From: Austropuccinia psidii
Lineage: Eukaryota; Basidiomycota; Pucciniomycetes; Pucciniales; Sphaerophragmiaceae
Direction: 5' to 3'
DNA length: 64,000 bases
Assembly (NCBI GenBank): GCA_023105745.1
Contig: JALGQZ010000013.1
Span: forward strand, 22,692,105 to 22,756,104
The notes under the pieces were generated by a model. The model was given only the letters and a program-made list of their open reading frames with translations. It was not told where the DNA came from and made no database searches. Each line of letters begins with the position of its first letter. The first letter of the stretch is position 1. Positions 1-13,959 of the stretch are shown here, one piece after another. The translations under genes and the position numbers were made by a program.

Positions 1-406
1 GTATTTGATTAAAGACACTAGAAAAAATCTATAAAAGAGAAAAAATTATTTTTTATACTTTTTAAAATATTTTTTAAAGATTTTTTATAAGTTTTATATT
101 TTTTAATATTAAAAAATTATTCTTTTTAAAGAAAAATATTAAAATTTAAGATTTTGAATGAAAATTAATTCAGAGTAACTCAAAAAATAATTTTATAAGT
201 TTTTGGATGTGAAAAAGCCACGTGTAAAAACAGTATAAAATTAAACCAAATTCCTCAATGAAAAAGATTTCCAAAACAATTTCAAAAATAAGAATTATTT
301 CAACTTTAAAATGAAAGAAAAAAAATTATTAAATTAATATATTTTGGAGCTTAAAAATATATTAATTAAGGGTACAAGGTTCAAAAAACACGGCCAGGCC
401 CCCAAA
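1..406. other. AT-rich spacer, no gene seen
   Basis: Very AT-rich DNA with short A and T runs and no reading frame of note. A short GC-richer piece (391-403) lies just before the first LTR. No repeat partner was recognised elsewhere in the window. Confidence 0.5.
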
Positions 407-2304
407 TGTAAGATGTGACTATGAAGCTGATGATAATATTACTATTGATCAACAGTACTATGTCTGTTCTTATGAAATATAATAATAAAAAGTTATTATA
501 ACCACAATTAAATAATTATGAAATTATTTCTTTCACGTGTTATACACTACTAGTGATTATAACTGTGAGCAGTAATTGTCTACAAGAATCAATTACAAGA
601 AGAATTTAATAATAAAATTATTTTAATATATAATTATATTTTACAAGAATAATTATAAAGATAATTCTTGAAGAAAACTATTACTAGAGAAAAACTTTAA
701 GAATTAAAAATAAATGACTCACTAATACTCCAAAGAACTTATTGATAGATAAAAGTAGAGAAATTTGATGTGGAATTGTGGATTTAAGGGATCAAAAGGA
801 TTTATAACAGTATTACCACAATATATAGTTGGATTCTATGATCTCACGTCTTTCTGGTTGATTCTTAAAGATTTAAAACACTTAAGAATAGCTTGTAACT
901 AATACTTACTTGTTGGTAATAATGATTTAATAAATTGATAAAATGATGATGCGGAAAAAACAGCAAGAAGAGGCTTCTTTTAAGTCAACAACAGCTCACA
1001 GAGGCGTGCCATGGAGCAAACTGAAAAACCAGTGAATGAGAAAACAATAAACCTTTTTTGATTAATGATTGCATCATCTGTTGTCACGTAAGATTATCAT
1101 AATTACTTAATTGATGCTTTTACGTGGCTACCAACCCCAATATGGTTAAGAATAAAAGGAGTAACATCTGTAAATCTTCTTTTATTCCAAAATAATCATT
1201 GATTTCTCAAAGTTATCAATGTTATTGCCAATTTCATCACAGGTTTCAATTACTGTGAATTTTTGAAGATTCAGTGTTTCACGTAGAATGGTCAAAAATG
1301 GACTGTAAGTAAAACTTTTAATTTTATTAGTAAAGCTGTAATTTTTTTGGTTGTATCATAGATAATACAGTTCTCTATTAGTCCTGAAATTTTCAGAAGG
1401 ATTAATTAAGAATTGTATTTTTAATGAATTTTTGAAGTTTCTACCTCATTTCTACGTAGAATTGCAAATAGCAGTATTTTGCTGGTTGCTATGAGGTAAA
1501 TCAATGAATATGGGTCCCAAAAGGGTTTTAATTACTCTTTTAGGGTCTAGTCATGGAAAGTCATCAAGAATTGACGTGGTTACAGGAGTCTAAGTAGCTC
1601 ATTACCTCCTTGGCACGTCAAAATAGCAGGTTATTTGCTATTTTCTTATGATTACAGTAGGTGTAACTTGGTAACCAAGTTCCCAAAGAGTTTTAGTTTA
1701 CCAATTGGGCCAAGATGAGCCATGGATCCATGCTCTGGAGCTATCCACGCCTCTGAGGCCTCAGAAGTTGGGTACCCTGGCTCTCTTTGATGTCTTTTGT
1801 CCCCCTTGCTTATTTTTCACGTAAAAATAGAATTTTAAGCTTCAAGTGAGATATCCACTATGGGTGTACCAAAAGTCCATGTAAGAATACCATGATATTA
1901 AGTGCTCAAAACATGCATAACACTATTCTTAGTGTATATGTAACATGGGATTTCTCACTTTCCCATTATTTTGGCTTAAAATCAAGAAAAACAAAAAATT
2001 TCACAGATCTTTTATGTGGTATTAATGATGTGGTATTGAAGTATTTTCCATTTTACCACCTCAAATACTTAAATTGAGCTCATTCACTCTATGGGGCTAC
2101 CCTAGGTTAATTTTTGTGTAGAATCCAAATCTGGTCTTAAATCCATGGATTTACTTACTCAATAAAAAGTTATTCATCTTTTCTGAAATTGAAAATGATG
2201 AATTTTGGATATATGCATGACTTATGAGTTATGCATAATTCAAAATTTCTTTTTAAGATAATTGTGGCCTATTTGGGTATGTAAAATATACCTCAAGGCT
2301 TACA
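407..2304 (-). mobile_element. Family A solo LTR, copy A1
   Basis: A long terminal repeat of about 1.9 kb lying in minus orientation. It starts TGTAAG on the plus strand and ends GGCTTACA, so on its own strand it opens TGTAAGCC and closes CTTACA. It aligns over its whole length with copies at 7,796-11,467 (same orientation) and 8,898-10,660 (opposite orientation), with the same order of landmarks such as the CTCACAGAGGCGTG segment near 996. No 5-bp target duplication is visible: CCAAA is on the left and TTTTC on the right. It may therefore be a solo LTR with an altered flank, or one end of an element whose internal part is lost. It has no coding content; the 61-codon frame inside it is not credible as a gene. 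Confidence 0.8.
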
Positions 2305-5300
2305 TTTTCATATAGTCATTTCTTGAGTTCTTTGTGTTTTTTTATTGGGAAAATATATTCATATTCTAAGAAAAGATCAAAACTCCAAATTTTGAATAAA
2401 TTTGAGAATAATTTATTCAAATTCCCTCAGCTTCATCATACTTAATGAGAATGAAAGATATTTTAAATGATAATTTATGATATTTTACCATAGGAAACTG
2501 ATGTAACCAATATCAATAAAAATAAAGAGGAAATCTTTATATGATGATCTGAATTCACAATATTCTCTATCATAACAATTAGGAATTCATTAAGAATTAC
2601 TATTTAAATAAATTGATATTTATTTCACCCTTGCCTATATCATGGCTATTTGCAAAGCAGATTTATAATTCTTCACTTTATTTTCCCTTCGAATAATATA
2701 AATAATTCCATGAGATACTTATTGAAAGATGGAAATGGACTTGACTTCATAGAACTTGTTATTTATGATAATCACATTTTATTAGCTTTAATTCATAAAA
2801 TCAAAAGAGTATTTCTGAATTAACAAGTTGGAGATTAAAATAATCAGAACTGTTTGATAATTCTCTCATTTTTTCAAAGGTATTCAACGGATATTTTATA
2901 ATATCAAAAAACAATACTTATTTTTCTCAGATTCATCAGGTATCTTAATGGAACGTTCTATTTGAAATGTTCTCCATTTCATCATGACTAAATTACTTCT
3001 AAGAATATTCTGAAGTCCCCAAACAGCTTATCAAATTATTTTCTTTCCTCAAAGGTACATAAAGCTCACGATAGCTATTAAAAAATCCAAATGGTAATAT
3101 TGAAGCAGATTTTTGAATCATGAAACAAAATATTCTTATTCAAGAATAATTCCTTAAAAAGATTATATATTAAGAGGATTTTATCAACTACTTGAATTAT
3201 CAACATCACCTGTTGGTACAGAGACGATAAAAACCACAGAAAAAAATTTGAACTCTTTCTTATGAATAGATTTCAGTTACAAATAATACTAATGGTTCAT
3301 TTGATGTAAAAAATATGAAGGTTTTCTGATTGTAAATGTTGAAATGGCAACAGATATGAATAAAAACAGATAAAATGAATATATATATATATATTTTAGG
3401 GAGAGAGAGGGAGATAAATTAATGAGGAATACTCACCATGTGCAAAGTGACTGAACCGGGAAGCAGGTGTTGCATTTGGAATTTAACATGGGTGATATAT
3501 TGGATCTAGGCTAGAAAACAGAAAAGAAAAGAAACTAAAAAATAAAATATTTGTAATATATTCAAGCCAAATATTCAAGTAACAAACCTTCAGTTCAATT
3601 TCCTCAATAAAACGTTTTGGTAAATATTCTGAAACCTTCATCCCTCAACAGATAGATGAATGTTCCAATTATTTTTTACATTAATCTTTATATTAATACA
3701 TATTACTTACCGAAAAGCATTAGAGCTTTCAATGGCTGTTAAATAATGGTAAAGATATATTGTTCATAACCTTTATGGGAGAAGAGTCTTCGAGTTATAT
3801 AAGGCTGAAAGATTTGTTTCTTTGAAGTAAATTTACTGAAAGAAGAAAATTTTTTCAGTAAAAGACTTTTCAAAAATTCGAAAAATTCAGGATCAATCTG
3901 TCGATAAAGTTTTACCTCTTAAAGGAATGTATCTACCCTTAAAATTTGTCTCTCCCTTTTTACTCTCAGGGAATCATATTATTCATTTTGAAATGGAAAA
4001 TAAGCTATTAATAGCTTAATAAAGAGCTGTTTCCTTCATAAGAAGCTTTTCAAAATATAATCTATACTGGATATATCATACCTTTAATTTTGTTCCCCAA
4101 GACTTTATAAAGAGTAGATTTGTTGGTTTATATAAAATATATTTAAAAGAGGCAAAATATTTTTTTCTCACATTTCTCAATGTAAGACCTCTGTTGTATT
4201 ACAATCCCAAGTTATAAATTAAGAGAAATCCTGAAATTAAGAGTTTGAATATCCCTAGCTATCAGAATAAGTCTGACTCATGAAAGTAAAAGATATCTTT
4301 ATCTGAATATTTCTACACATGAAGAGCCTTTCTTTCCAATAACCTATTTATATGACTTCTGGTGATTTGGTCTGTAAGAATAATCTACCAGCTTAATTTT
4401 TTGGATTTTTTTGGAAAGGTATTTAATTATAGGATGTGCCAAAAAAGCCTTCATTGAATGATAATTATTTCTTTGAGATCTCACCTGAGGAGAATTATGA
4501 GAAGGAAGCTAATGAGTGGCTATTCCCAAGCTCTTGTATCCAAGGCTTGAATATTAAAAATAAAGCCAGAACAACTATGGATGTGAAATTTGAAGAAAAC
4601 CAATTTTTATTTCTTAATATATTCAACTTCATTTCTTTAATCTTCTTCATCAAAGCTCTTGGCTAAATAATTTTATCTCTAATCACTTTATTTTATATTC
4701 CATTATAATATCTTTCTTTTTTGAGTAAAGATTTTATTTAAATGTTTCGATTAATTGAAATTCCACTATGTGCTTAACCTAAAGAAACTGCAGAATTTAA
4801 TGATTCATTTGGGAGTTAAATTTGGAAAATAATAATTTCAATTTAGCAATATGATACAATGAAGAAACTTAATTAGCTCAACAGAATTAAAACAGTAATA
4901 AAACAATTTCTTTCTCATAAATATTTCTGAAAATAGTGGGGAGGTCATATATATAGATACAATATTTGAAGCAATCTGAATAATGGCTAGATAATTGAGA
5001 AAGCTTCAGATAATTAATTTTTCAATAAGTACTAGATTTTACCTAGTGCATTTTGGCATCATTAACTCCCAATTTTCCTCCAAAAATGGAGGTTGAAAAG
5101 GAATGTACTTTTTTTGTATTATGTTGTCATAATTTATTAATCACACTTATTATAATTTTTGTGAATCTGAAAGATACTTGCAGGTATCTAAGCTTAAAGA
5201 AATGTTATTGTTACTAGAGGATTTGTATATGCCTTGGTAATTGAAATATATTTGAAGCTAATTTATATAATTTATATAATTTAAAAATAGAATGTAGGAA

Positions 5301-7790
5301 TATGTTTTCACTATTTTCCTTAATTAATGGTTCAAAGGACTTAAAGTAAAACTTGAGCCAGTTTCTTCTAGGAAAAAAGGGATATGAGCTAGAAGGAATA
5401 TTCAAGTCACACCCATATCACTTAATAGAGAAATAGAGTTAGTTTACAAACACCATCCACATTCCTTTCCGAAGCCTTCACTACACCTATTAGAAATCAC
5501 CCAAAATATACAAAACAGATGGTGGTCTACTAAAAAGAATATTTATGAAGTTTTTCTGAAAAATTTGAAAAATTCCATTCAAGCTCCTTCTCATAAAATT
5601 GTTTTTACTGGTATTTGAAGGTATATTTATGTGCTAAAGTGAAGGAAAGTGTTATATCCTTGGAAGGTTTGATTTTTCTTCAAAGCTTTGAAGAGTAATT
5701 TCTTTTTATCAATATCCCTTTACCACAATTTAACAACTGAAAAAAAAAATCAGTATTGATCTTATTTTGTGTCCAACCCGTGTAGGGTTTGGGGAAAATA
5801 TTCTGGAAACTGAATAATTTTACCTTCAACTATTGAGGTGAAGGATAACTTTGAATCTTGAAGACTTAAGAGTGGGTGATATATAAAGTAATATTTTCCA
5901 TATCCCTCTCAGAAACTGCTATTTTTCCACTCCAATAGTTTTGAATTTTTTTCTTGAGGGAAGGTGCGTCAAAAAGCTCAAAAAAATGAAAAGAATTCAT
6001 TAAAAAACAATTTTTTTTACTCAAAATACTCAAGAAAAAAACAAAATTAAATCTGAAAAAAATTATTTTATATTAAGACAAAGGATATCAAAATGAGGTG
6101 CTGAATATACTTTTAATTGGATTTATCATTTATTCACATATTGCTGTGAAGGAATTATTTTATAGGATTTTTTAATTTTATTTAATATTTATTTACGTCT
6201 GGAATAAAAAAAGTATTATTCTGCTACTGTATAAAATAAAAATCCATTGATCATCCTGTTTTTGTGCAGATTATGATTATTTTTGTCATTAACTTCATCT
6301 TTACTCATTTCAATTATAAGAATGAATTTTTATATTTTTCTTCAAAATTTAGTTTAATCAAAGTCTTTTGATTAATTTTTTGTCAAAACTATGGTATTAG
6401 GACCTATGTAGATCATGCTACTGTAAATTTGTTAAAAATCATCAACAAATTTACACTAAAACCATTCACAGTACATATGCTGTAAGTCTCAAAGAATGCC
6501 TATGAAAAAAAATTAAATTACCAAATTTCTTCTTAATATTGAAAACAAGAATAAAGACCATTCAAATAAAAGACACTTCAAAATTTAAAATGACAAAAAA
6601 TACAGTATAATAGAAATAAGAAGATTAATACCATTAATCAATACAACTGATAGACTTAAAAAAATTGACAGAATTTTCTTTTGATAAAAAAATATTCAAT
6701 AATTATTCTGATAAATCCCTTTGCTCATGTATATTCTAAATGAACAGCTCGAGAAAATAAAATTGCGTATATTTTCTTTATTTCGTTCAATAAGAAGAAT
6801 CTCAAGCAAAATCATATGGGAAACTGAAAATATATATGAATCCAGTTGAGAGGATCACCCAGGGAAGTTCTATTTTGATCAGAAAATTTGACAATTTAAT
6901 ACACCCAAAGGATCATTTCTTAATGATAACTCATTATAAAGTGATAATAATACTGAATGATATGAAAACATTGTTTTGTTGTATGGAGGGCTTAAAAAAG
7001 AAATAATATTTTTAATTCCAAAGATAGCTCCAAGCTTAAGGCCTCAATGTAGGTTGAACTTTTAAGAGTATTACCAAAACATATGAAATAATCTTTTTTA
7101 TATCTCAAATGCTAAGTAGAAGAAGAAAAAAGGAAAAGACATCTGACTCAATGAAATAAAAAAAGAAGAAAGGATCTTCAAAGTCCTGTAATATTCCAGT
7201 GGCTTAGAATGTCTTGGAATATCAGCAAATATTAAAAATCTAGTTTCAGATTGGCTCAGGGTACAGGCCCAAGCTCAGACTAAGCTGGGTCCAAGATATT
7301 TTCCAAATGAAACACCTTTTTTCTGTCTGGTGTAACCAATATTCCCATGGTGACTTTGTGTTGCAAAAGAATAACATAAGAAAAAGTACTTCTTCTATAA
7401 TGTGAATAATTGGTAACAATAATAAGGTTAACAATGAATAAATCTGAGATGGTATTAATTTATCATGAAAATTAGACCAATGATTGAAAGAGGTGGTGAT
7501 TCCAGTCTAAAAAGTTATAATTCAAAAGCTCCCAAGATTTTCTTGAAAAAATGTCTAACTTGAGAATCTTATACCCACTTAAGATATGAATCAATACCAT
7601 ATCTGATAGGTTATGGGAAACAAGGACAAATTACCAATGTTTGGATGTATCTCTAAAACAATACTCTTTGTATAAATCTTATAATATGTATGATTCTGTT
7701 AAAAGACTTCATAGTAATGATCCTTGGGGATATCTTCCTTCTTAAGTTTGAGATTTTATATTTTAAAGCTGTTGTTTTGAATTCAGAAAG
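2305..7790. other. Anonymous AT-rich DNA between LTRs
   Basis: About 5.5 kb without a recognisable gene. Reading frames are short and scattered on both strands and none carries a motif I know. A TA/GA microsatellite lies at about 3,378-3,412. The stretch lies between two family A LTRs in the same orientation, but it is not clearly the internal region of one element, because the right-hand LTR has its own private target duplication. It is probably decayed transposon or intergenic DNA. Confidence 0.4.
3378..3412. repeat. TA / GA microsatellite
   Basis: A run of alternating TA of about 16 bases is followed within ten bases by a GA-rich purine run (GAGAGAGAGGGAGA). It is a compound simple repeat, seen directly. 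Confidence 0.75.
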
Positions 7791-7795
7791 CTCTA

Positions 7796-10700
7796 TGTAA
7801 GATTTGTCTATGAAACTGTTGATAATATTACTATTAATAGTCAGTGCTATGACTACCCTTATGAAATATAATAAGACAATTATTATAACCACAATTAAAT
7901 AATTAATTACTTAATTATTTAACTTACTTTTTATACACTACTAGTGATTATAACAGTAAGCAGTAATTGTCTACAAGAATCAATTACTAGAAGAATTTAA
8001 TAATAAAAACTTCTTTATTAAAATAATTTTATTATTTTAATGTATAATTATCTTTTGCAAGGATAATTATAAATATAATTCTTGAAGAAAACTATTGCTA
8101 GAGAAAAACTTTAAAAGTTAAGACAAAACACTCACTAATACTCCAAAGAACTTATTAAAAGATAATAGCAGAGAAATTTGATGGATAATTGTGGATTTAG
8201 AGGATCAAAATTGATTTATAACAGTATTAAAGCAATATATAGTTAATTTCTATGATTTAACATCTTTCTGATTGATTCTGAAAGAATAAAACACTTAAGA
8301 AAAGATCAACTAATACTTACTTGTTGGTAATAATGGTATAATTGAATAATGTGATGATTTGAAAAAAACAGCAAGAGGAGGCCTCTTTTAAGTCTAAGAC
8401 AGCTCACAGAGGCGTGTCATGGAGGAAGCTGAAGAACCAATGAGTGAGATAACAATACTCCCTTTTGGATTATGGATTGCATCATCTGTTGTCATGTAAG
8501 ATTATCATAATTACTTAATTGATGCTTTTAGGTGACTACCAACCCAAATATGGTTAAGAAGAAAAGGAGTAACAACTGTGGATCTTATTTTATTTTGAAA
8601 AGAAAATTAATTTCTCAAAGTTATCAATGTTATTGGAAATTTCATCACAGGTTGTATTTTCTGTGAATTTTTGAAGATTCAGTATTTCACATGGAATTAT
8701 CAAAAATGGACTGTAAGTAAAACTTTCTATTTTACTTATGAAAATGTAATTATTTTTGTTTTATTTGTGGATCATACTGTTCTCCATTGATACTGAACGT
8801 TTCAGAAAGGTTAATTAAGAATTGTATTTTTAATGAATTTTTGAAGGTTTTACCTCATTTGTATGTAGAATTGCAAATAGCACTATATTACTGGTTGTGT
8901 GAGCCTTGAGGTATATTTTACATACCCAAATAGGTCACAATTATCTTAAAAAGAAATTTTGAATTATTCATAACTCATAAGTCATGCATATATCCAAAAT
9001 TCATCATTTTTGATTTCAGAAGAGATGAATAACTCTTTATTGAGTAAGTAAATCCATGGATTTAAGGCCAGATTTGGATTCTACACAGAAATTCACCTAG
9101 GGTAGCTTCATAGGGTAAAAGCTAAAATTAACTCTTTGAGGTGGCAAAATGGAAAATACTTCAATACCACATAAAAGATCCATGAAAATTTTTGTTTTTC
9201 TTAATTTCACGCCAAAATAATGGGAATGGGAGAAATCCCATGTTACATATACACTAAGAATAGTGTTATTCATGTTTTGAGAACTTAATATCATGGTATT
9301 CTTACATGGACTTTTGGTACACCCATAGTGGATATCTCACTTGAAGGTTAAATTTCTATTTTGACATAAAAAATAGGCAAGGGGGACAAAAGACATCAAA
9401 GAGAGCCAGAGTTCCCAACTTCTGAGGCCTCAGAGGCATGAAAAGCTCCAAATCTTGGATCCATGGCTGATCTTGGCCTAATTGGTAAACTAAAACCTTT
9501 TGGGAACTTGGTTACCATGTTACAACTACTGTAAATCTTAAGAAAATAGCAAATAACCTGCTATTTTGACATGCCAAGGAGGTAAAAAGCTACTTAGACT
9601 CCTGTAACCATGTTAATTCTTAATGATTTTCCATGTATAAACCCCAAAAGAGTAATCAAAACCCCTTTTGGACTTGTATCCATTGATTTACCTCATAGCA
9701 ACCAGTTAAACACTGATATTTGCAATTCTACGTAGAAATGAGGTAAAAACTTCAAAAATTCATTAAAAATACAATTCTTAATTAATCTTTCTGAAACTTT
9801 CAGGACCAATGGAGAACTGTATTATCTATGGTACAACCAAAAAGAATTACAGTTTTACTAGTATAATCAAACGTTTTACTTACAGTCCATTTTTGACTAT
9901 TCTATGTGAAACACTGAATCTTCAAAGATTTACAGTAATTACAACCTGTGATAACATTGGCAATAACATTGATAACTTTGAGAATTCAATGATTATTTTG
10001 GAACAAAAGAAGATTTACAGATGTTACTCCTTTTATTCTTAACCATATTGGGGTTGGTAGTCACGTAAAAGCATCAATTAAGTAATTATGATAATCTCAC
10101 GTGACAACAGATGATGCAATCAATAGTCCAGAAGGGTTTATTGTTTTATCAATCACTTGTTTTTCAGTTTGCTCCATGGCACGCCTCTGTGAGCTGTTGT
10201 TGACTTAAGAAGTTAAATCATAGAATCCAACTATATATTTTTGTAATACTGTTATAAATTCATTTTGATCCTTAAAATCCACAATTCTATGTCAAATCTC
10301 TCTATCTTATCTTTCAATAAGTTCTTTGGAATATTAGTGAGTGATTTATTTTTAATTCTTAAAGTTTTTCTCTAAAATTAGTTTTCTTCAAGAATTACCA
10401 TTATAATTATTCTTGCAAAAAATAATTTTATTATTTTAATAAAAGAAGTTTTATTATTAAAATCTTCTTGTAATTGATTCTTGTAGACAATTACTTGCTC
10501 ACTGTTAAAATCACTAGTAGTGTTTAACACGTGAAAGAAATAATTCTTTAATTATTTAATTGTGGTTATAATAACATTTTGTTATTATATTTCATAAGAA
10601 CAGTCATAGTACTGCTGATTAATAGTAATATTATCATCAGTTTCATAGACAAATCTTACAGGTTGCTATGAGATAAATCAATTGATACTAGTCCAAAAAG

Positions 10701-11467
10701 GTTTTTAATTACTCTTTTAGGGTTTATCCATGAAGAATAATTAAGAATTGACATGGTTACAGGAGTCTGATTTGCTCTTTACCTCCTTGGAATGTCAAAA
10801 TAGCAGGTTATTTGCAATTTTCTTATGATTTAATGAGATTTTAACTTGGTAACCAAGTTCCCAAAAGGTTTTATTATAATAATTGGGCCAAGATCAGCCA
10901 TGGATCCAAGCTTTAGAGCTATCCACACCTCAGAAGCCTCAGAAGTTGGGTACCTTGGCTCTCTTTGATGTCTTTTGCCCCCCTTAGCTATTTTCACATC
11001 AGAAATAGAAATTCAGGCTTAAAGGCTGATATCCATTATGGGTGTATCAAATGTGTATGTAGGAATACCATAATATTAAGTGCCACAAACATGCATAACA
11101 CTATTCTTAGTGTATATGTAACATGAGATTTCTCACATTCCCATTATTTTGGTGTGAAATTGTGAAAAACAGAAATTTTCACAATTCTTTTATGTGGTGT
11201 TGAAGTATTTTCCATATTACCACCTTTTAAATTTAATTTAAGCTTATTTACTCTATGGAGTCACCCTAGCTGAATTTTTGTGTAGAATCCAAATCTGGCC
11301 TTAAATACATGGATTTACCTACTCAAAAAAGTTATTCATCTTTTCTGAGATAAAAAATGATGAATTTTGAATATATGCATGACTTTTGGGCTATGCATAG
11401 TTCAAAATTTATTTTTAAAGATAGTTATGGCCTATTTGTGTATGTAAAATATACCTCAAGGCTCACG
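7796..11467 (-). mobile_element. Family A solo LTR, copy A2 (split by A3)
   Basis: A solo LTR in minus orientation with target duplication CTCTA at 7,791-7,795 and 11,468-11,472. It begins TGTAAGATTTG and ends GGCTCACG; the last base is changed from the family's A. The LTR is interrupted at 8,897 by another complete LTR of the same family in opposite orientation. Removing that insert and one copy of its GGTTG duplication leaves about 1.90 kb, in good agreement with copy A1. The right half (10,666-11,467) lines up with 1,490-2,304. Confidence 0.88.
8898..10660 (+). mobile_element. Family A solo LTR, copy A3 nested in A2
   Basis: A complete LTR of about 1.76 kb in plus orientation. It starts TGTGAGCC, ends ATCTTACA, and is flanked by the exact 5-bp duplication GGTTG (8,893-8,897 and 10,661-10,665). 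The intact target site can be read in copy A1 near 1,480-1,490, where CTGGTTGCTATGAG is uninterrupted. Its sequence is the reverse complement of A1 and A2, with an internal deletion of roughly 140 bp near 10,210 compared with A1. No internal element sequence is attached, so it is a solo LTR, the usual product of LTR-LTR recombination. Confidence 0.92.
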
Positions 11468-11472
11468 CTCTA

Positions 11473-13959
11473 TCATACTCAAGTGAGAGATAAAGTAGTG
11501 GGAATACATAATTTTAAACTGAAAATTATGAATCTTTAAGATAAACAATGGGAATCCAATTCAAAGAACCAAAGATATAAGAAAGTAAGGTATTTTCAGG
11601 AGCTAAAAATATAAAATAAGATTTTGATCTGAATTATGTAAGGAGTTGAAATAAGTAATAGGCAGAATTTCCTGAAGTTTGCATGCTATTTTTTTTTCTG
11701 ATAATAAATGATAATTTGGAGAAACAAGAATATTCTGTGCTCAACCAATTTGAGAGGAACAGTGAAATCCCATCCTGATCCGGGTCTAAACTAATTTCCA
11801 AATGGTGCACTTGCTAGTAGTTGTAGCAACCTTTCTCCTTGTTAACGGGTTTAAGCTCTCTAAATATGTCACGAATTTATATTTAGAGGCTCAAAAAGGA
11901 TGAAAGGCTTCAATTTTTGATTCATTGGGTGCTTTGGGTGGTAAATGTTATCTGTATCACTCAATATTCCTGAGGAGGGCTCACAGAATGATTGAGATTT
12001 TGATTTTTTATGAAACATTTCAGATTTGAATTCAATCAATAATATCTCAATGAAACCCCTTTAGAGATCAAAAGGAACAGGTATTTTGTTGGATTTTCCT
12101 TTTCTATATCTTCTATTTAATAAATTTTCAGTTAGTGATTTTTTTGCCTGAATTTATAATTTGTAATAATTATTAAGCTTATCATGTACCACTTCAAATA
12201 AGTGTTTCCAAGTATAGGGACTCAAAATTGTGGAATGGTCAATCTAATGAGTTATGAAAGTGTCATAACTTTGCATAATTATTTTTGAATGCTCCTGAAA
12301 TTGAGGGAAGTTCCATCATGTTTTTGAGAATATTATAAATAAGCACCATGAACCTTATTTGATTCTATCTTTATTTTTGAGATGGGATTTTCTGACCATA
12401 ATCATGTTGAAGTATAATTCCATTGAGAGTTTCATCTTGTGAAATAATTTAATTTGATTAAGTGTGTATTTCAGTTTTGGATAGTAAATATTAATAAAGA
12501 ATATCATAGGAGCATTGGATAAACAAGGATCTTAAAACATGAATTATTTTACTCCTTGCTTGAAGAATAAGAAGAAGGGTATCATTCAGATATTCAAGGT
12601 CTATATTTTGGAAGAAGGAGCTTGCCAGGAGACAAATAAAGAAGTCTATATAAGATGTATTCTTTTTATTATTTCTCTTTTCATAATTTAATTCAATAAA
12701 AGAGATATCAGCTGATTTATCCCTTTTCAAAGGGGTTCCCAATTCAGATCCCTATTTAACCTTTCATTATCTTGGTAAACTGAATTCTTGTAGAAAGATT
12801 TAGTCACTTAGCTTATTTGGCTTCTTGAGGGTATTATTTGGTACTCACTGTCCTCCATCAATTCTTTCCTCATCTCTAGGTAGCCATACAAGGAGTCACT
12901 TGGTGATGAGCTCAATACCATGAAAATTGCATTTTTTACATAACTTATAATCTTAATATTTAATTTCATTCTAAGAAATTGAGATTTGAAGGAAGAAATA
13001 GTTTTGAGAAGATCCGATGTCTTATCCTTCAGTATACCTCATAGGGATTTGATAATACCTTTTTCAGATAGTGATTCCCAAATTCTCAATGAGGAAGCAA
13101 AAACAGTAATTCTTTCCCTCATTTATTGGTGGAACAGAAATTTTGAGTAAATTTTTAATTTTTATTTTCAATTTGACATCAGAATAAACTCACCTCAAGG
13201 AATATATATCATTAAATTCTGAACGCAAGAGATTAAATATAGTGTAATACTATTTCCAATTAGGGTTTTTATGATTTTTGTAGTCAAAATATTAATATAA
13301 TAACCAAAATATGTCACCTCTGAAAGAACCTCAATTTCTCTTATTAATCCAATTTTACCTTCAAATTAGAAGGGGAAGTTCTGGTGGGAAATGACTTCAG
13401 ATGGAGTCCATTTTTAATATGGAGTAATGCATTGAAATTTTCCACACAGCTTATTAATATAGAATACAGAGACTCACAGCCGTGTTCTAAGAAATAGCTT
13501 AAAACATTCCCTTTAATAATGTCTTTCTATTCAAAAATGAATTAATAATGGGATAAAAGAATTGTGAATCTTCTAAATTAAAGGATTGGAATAAACCAAA
13601 TTATATTTACAAGTATTTTTCAAGGCTTTAAGCATAAAATTAAATAATTTGTTTCTTCAAAATATTATTAGAAAGAATATTGAGGGAGTGAAGTAAAAAT
13701 TTGCTTTGATTGAGCTAATAGTCTAAAATGAAAACACTTTTTTTGTGCATTGTAAATTTCACTTTTCCTTTATCCATTTAGCTTCTAGTGAAATTTTCGT
13801 AAAGTTAATTAATTTCTACTTAATACTCAAGCTTTAGTTAATGAAAATTTTTCATAATCGAAAGGGATACGATATTCATAATATCTTCTCCATATGCATC
13901 AGTTTTCAGAATGTTGGATTATCTCCTTGACAAAGTTATTTTAGGATTTCCATACTTCT
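11473..13959. other. AT-rich spacer, no gene seen
   Basis: About 2.5 kb with no recognisable coding sequence, RNA gene or repeat copy. An 83-codon minus-strand frame at 12,491-12,742 has no known motif and no support from neighbours. Confidence 0.4.

Noticed and set aside
1892..2077. 61-codon frame, with a homologous 65-codon frame at 9,097-9,294
   Set aside because: Both lie at the same place in two close LTR copies and the third copy (near 11,080) is broken; similarity is due to recent shared descent, not selection.
4436..4666. 76-codon plus-strand frame with an acidic N-terminal half
   Set aside because: Looks slightly protein-like, but has no known motif, no neighbouring coding sequence and no repeat partner; too short to call.
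407..11467. A1 and A2 as the two LTRs of one element with 5.5 kb inside
   Set aside because: A2 has its own exact CTCTA duplication on both sides, so it is an independent solo LTR, and the stretch between holds no retroelement motif.
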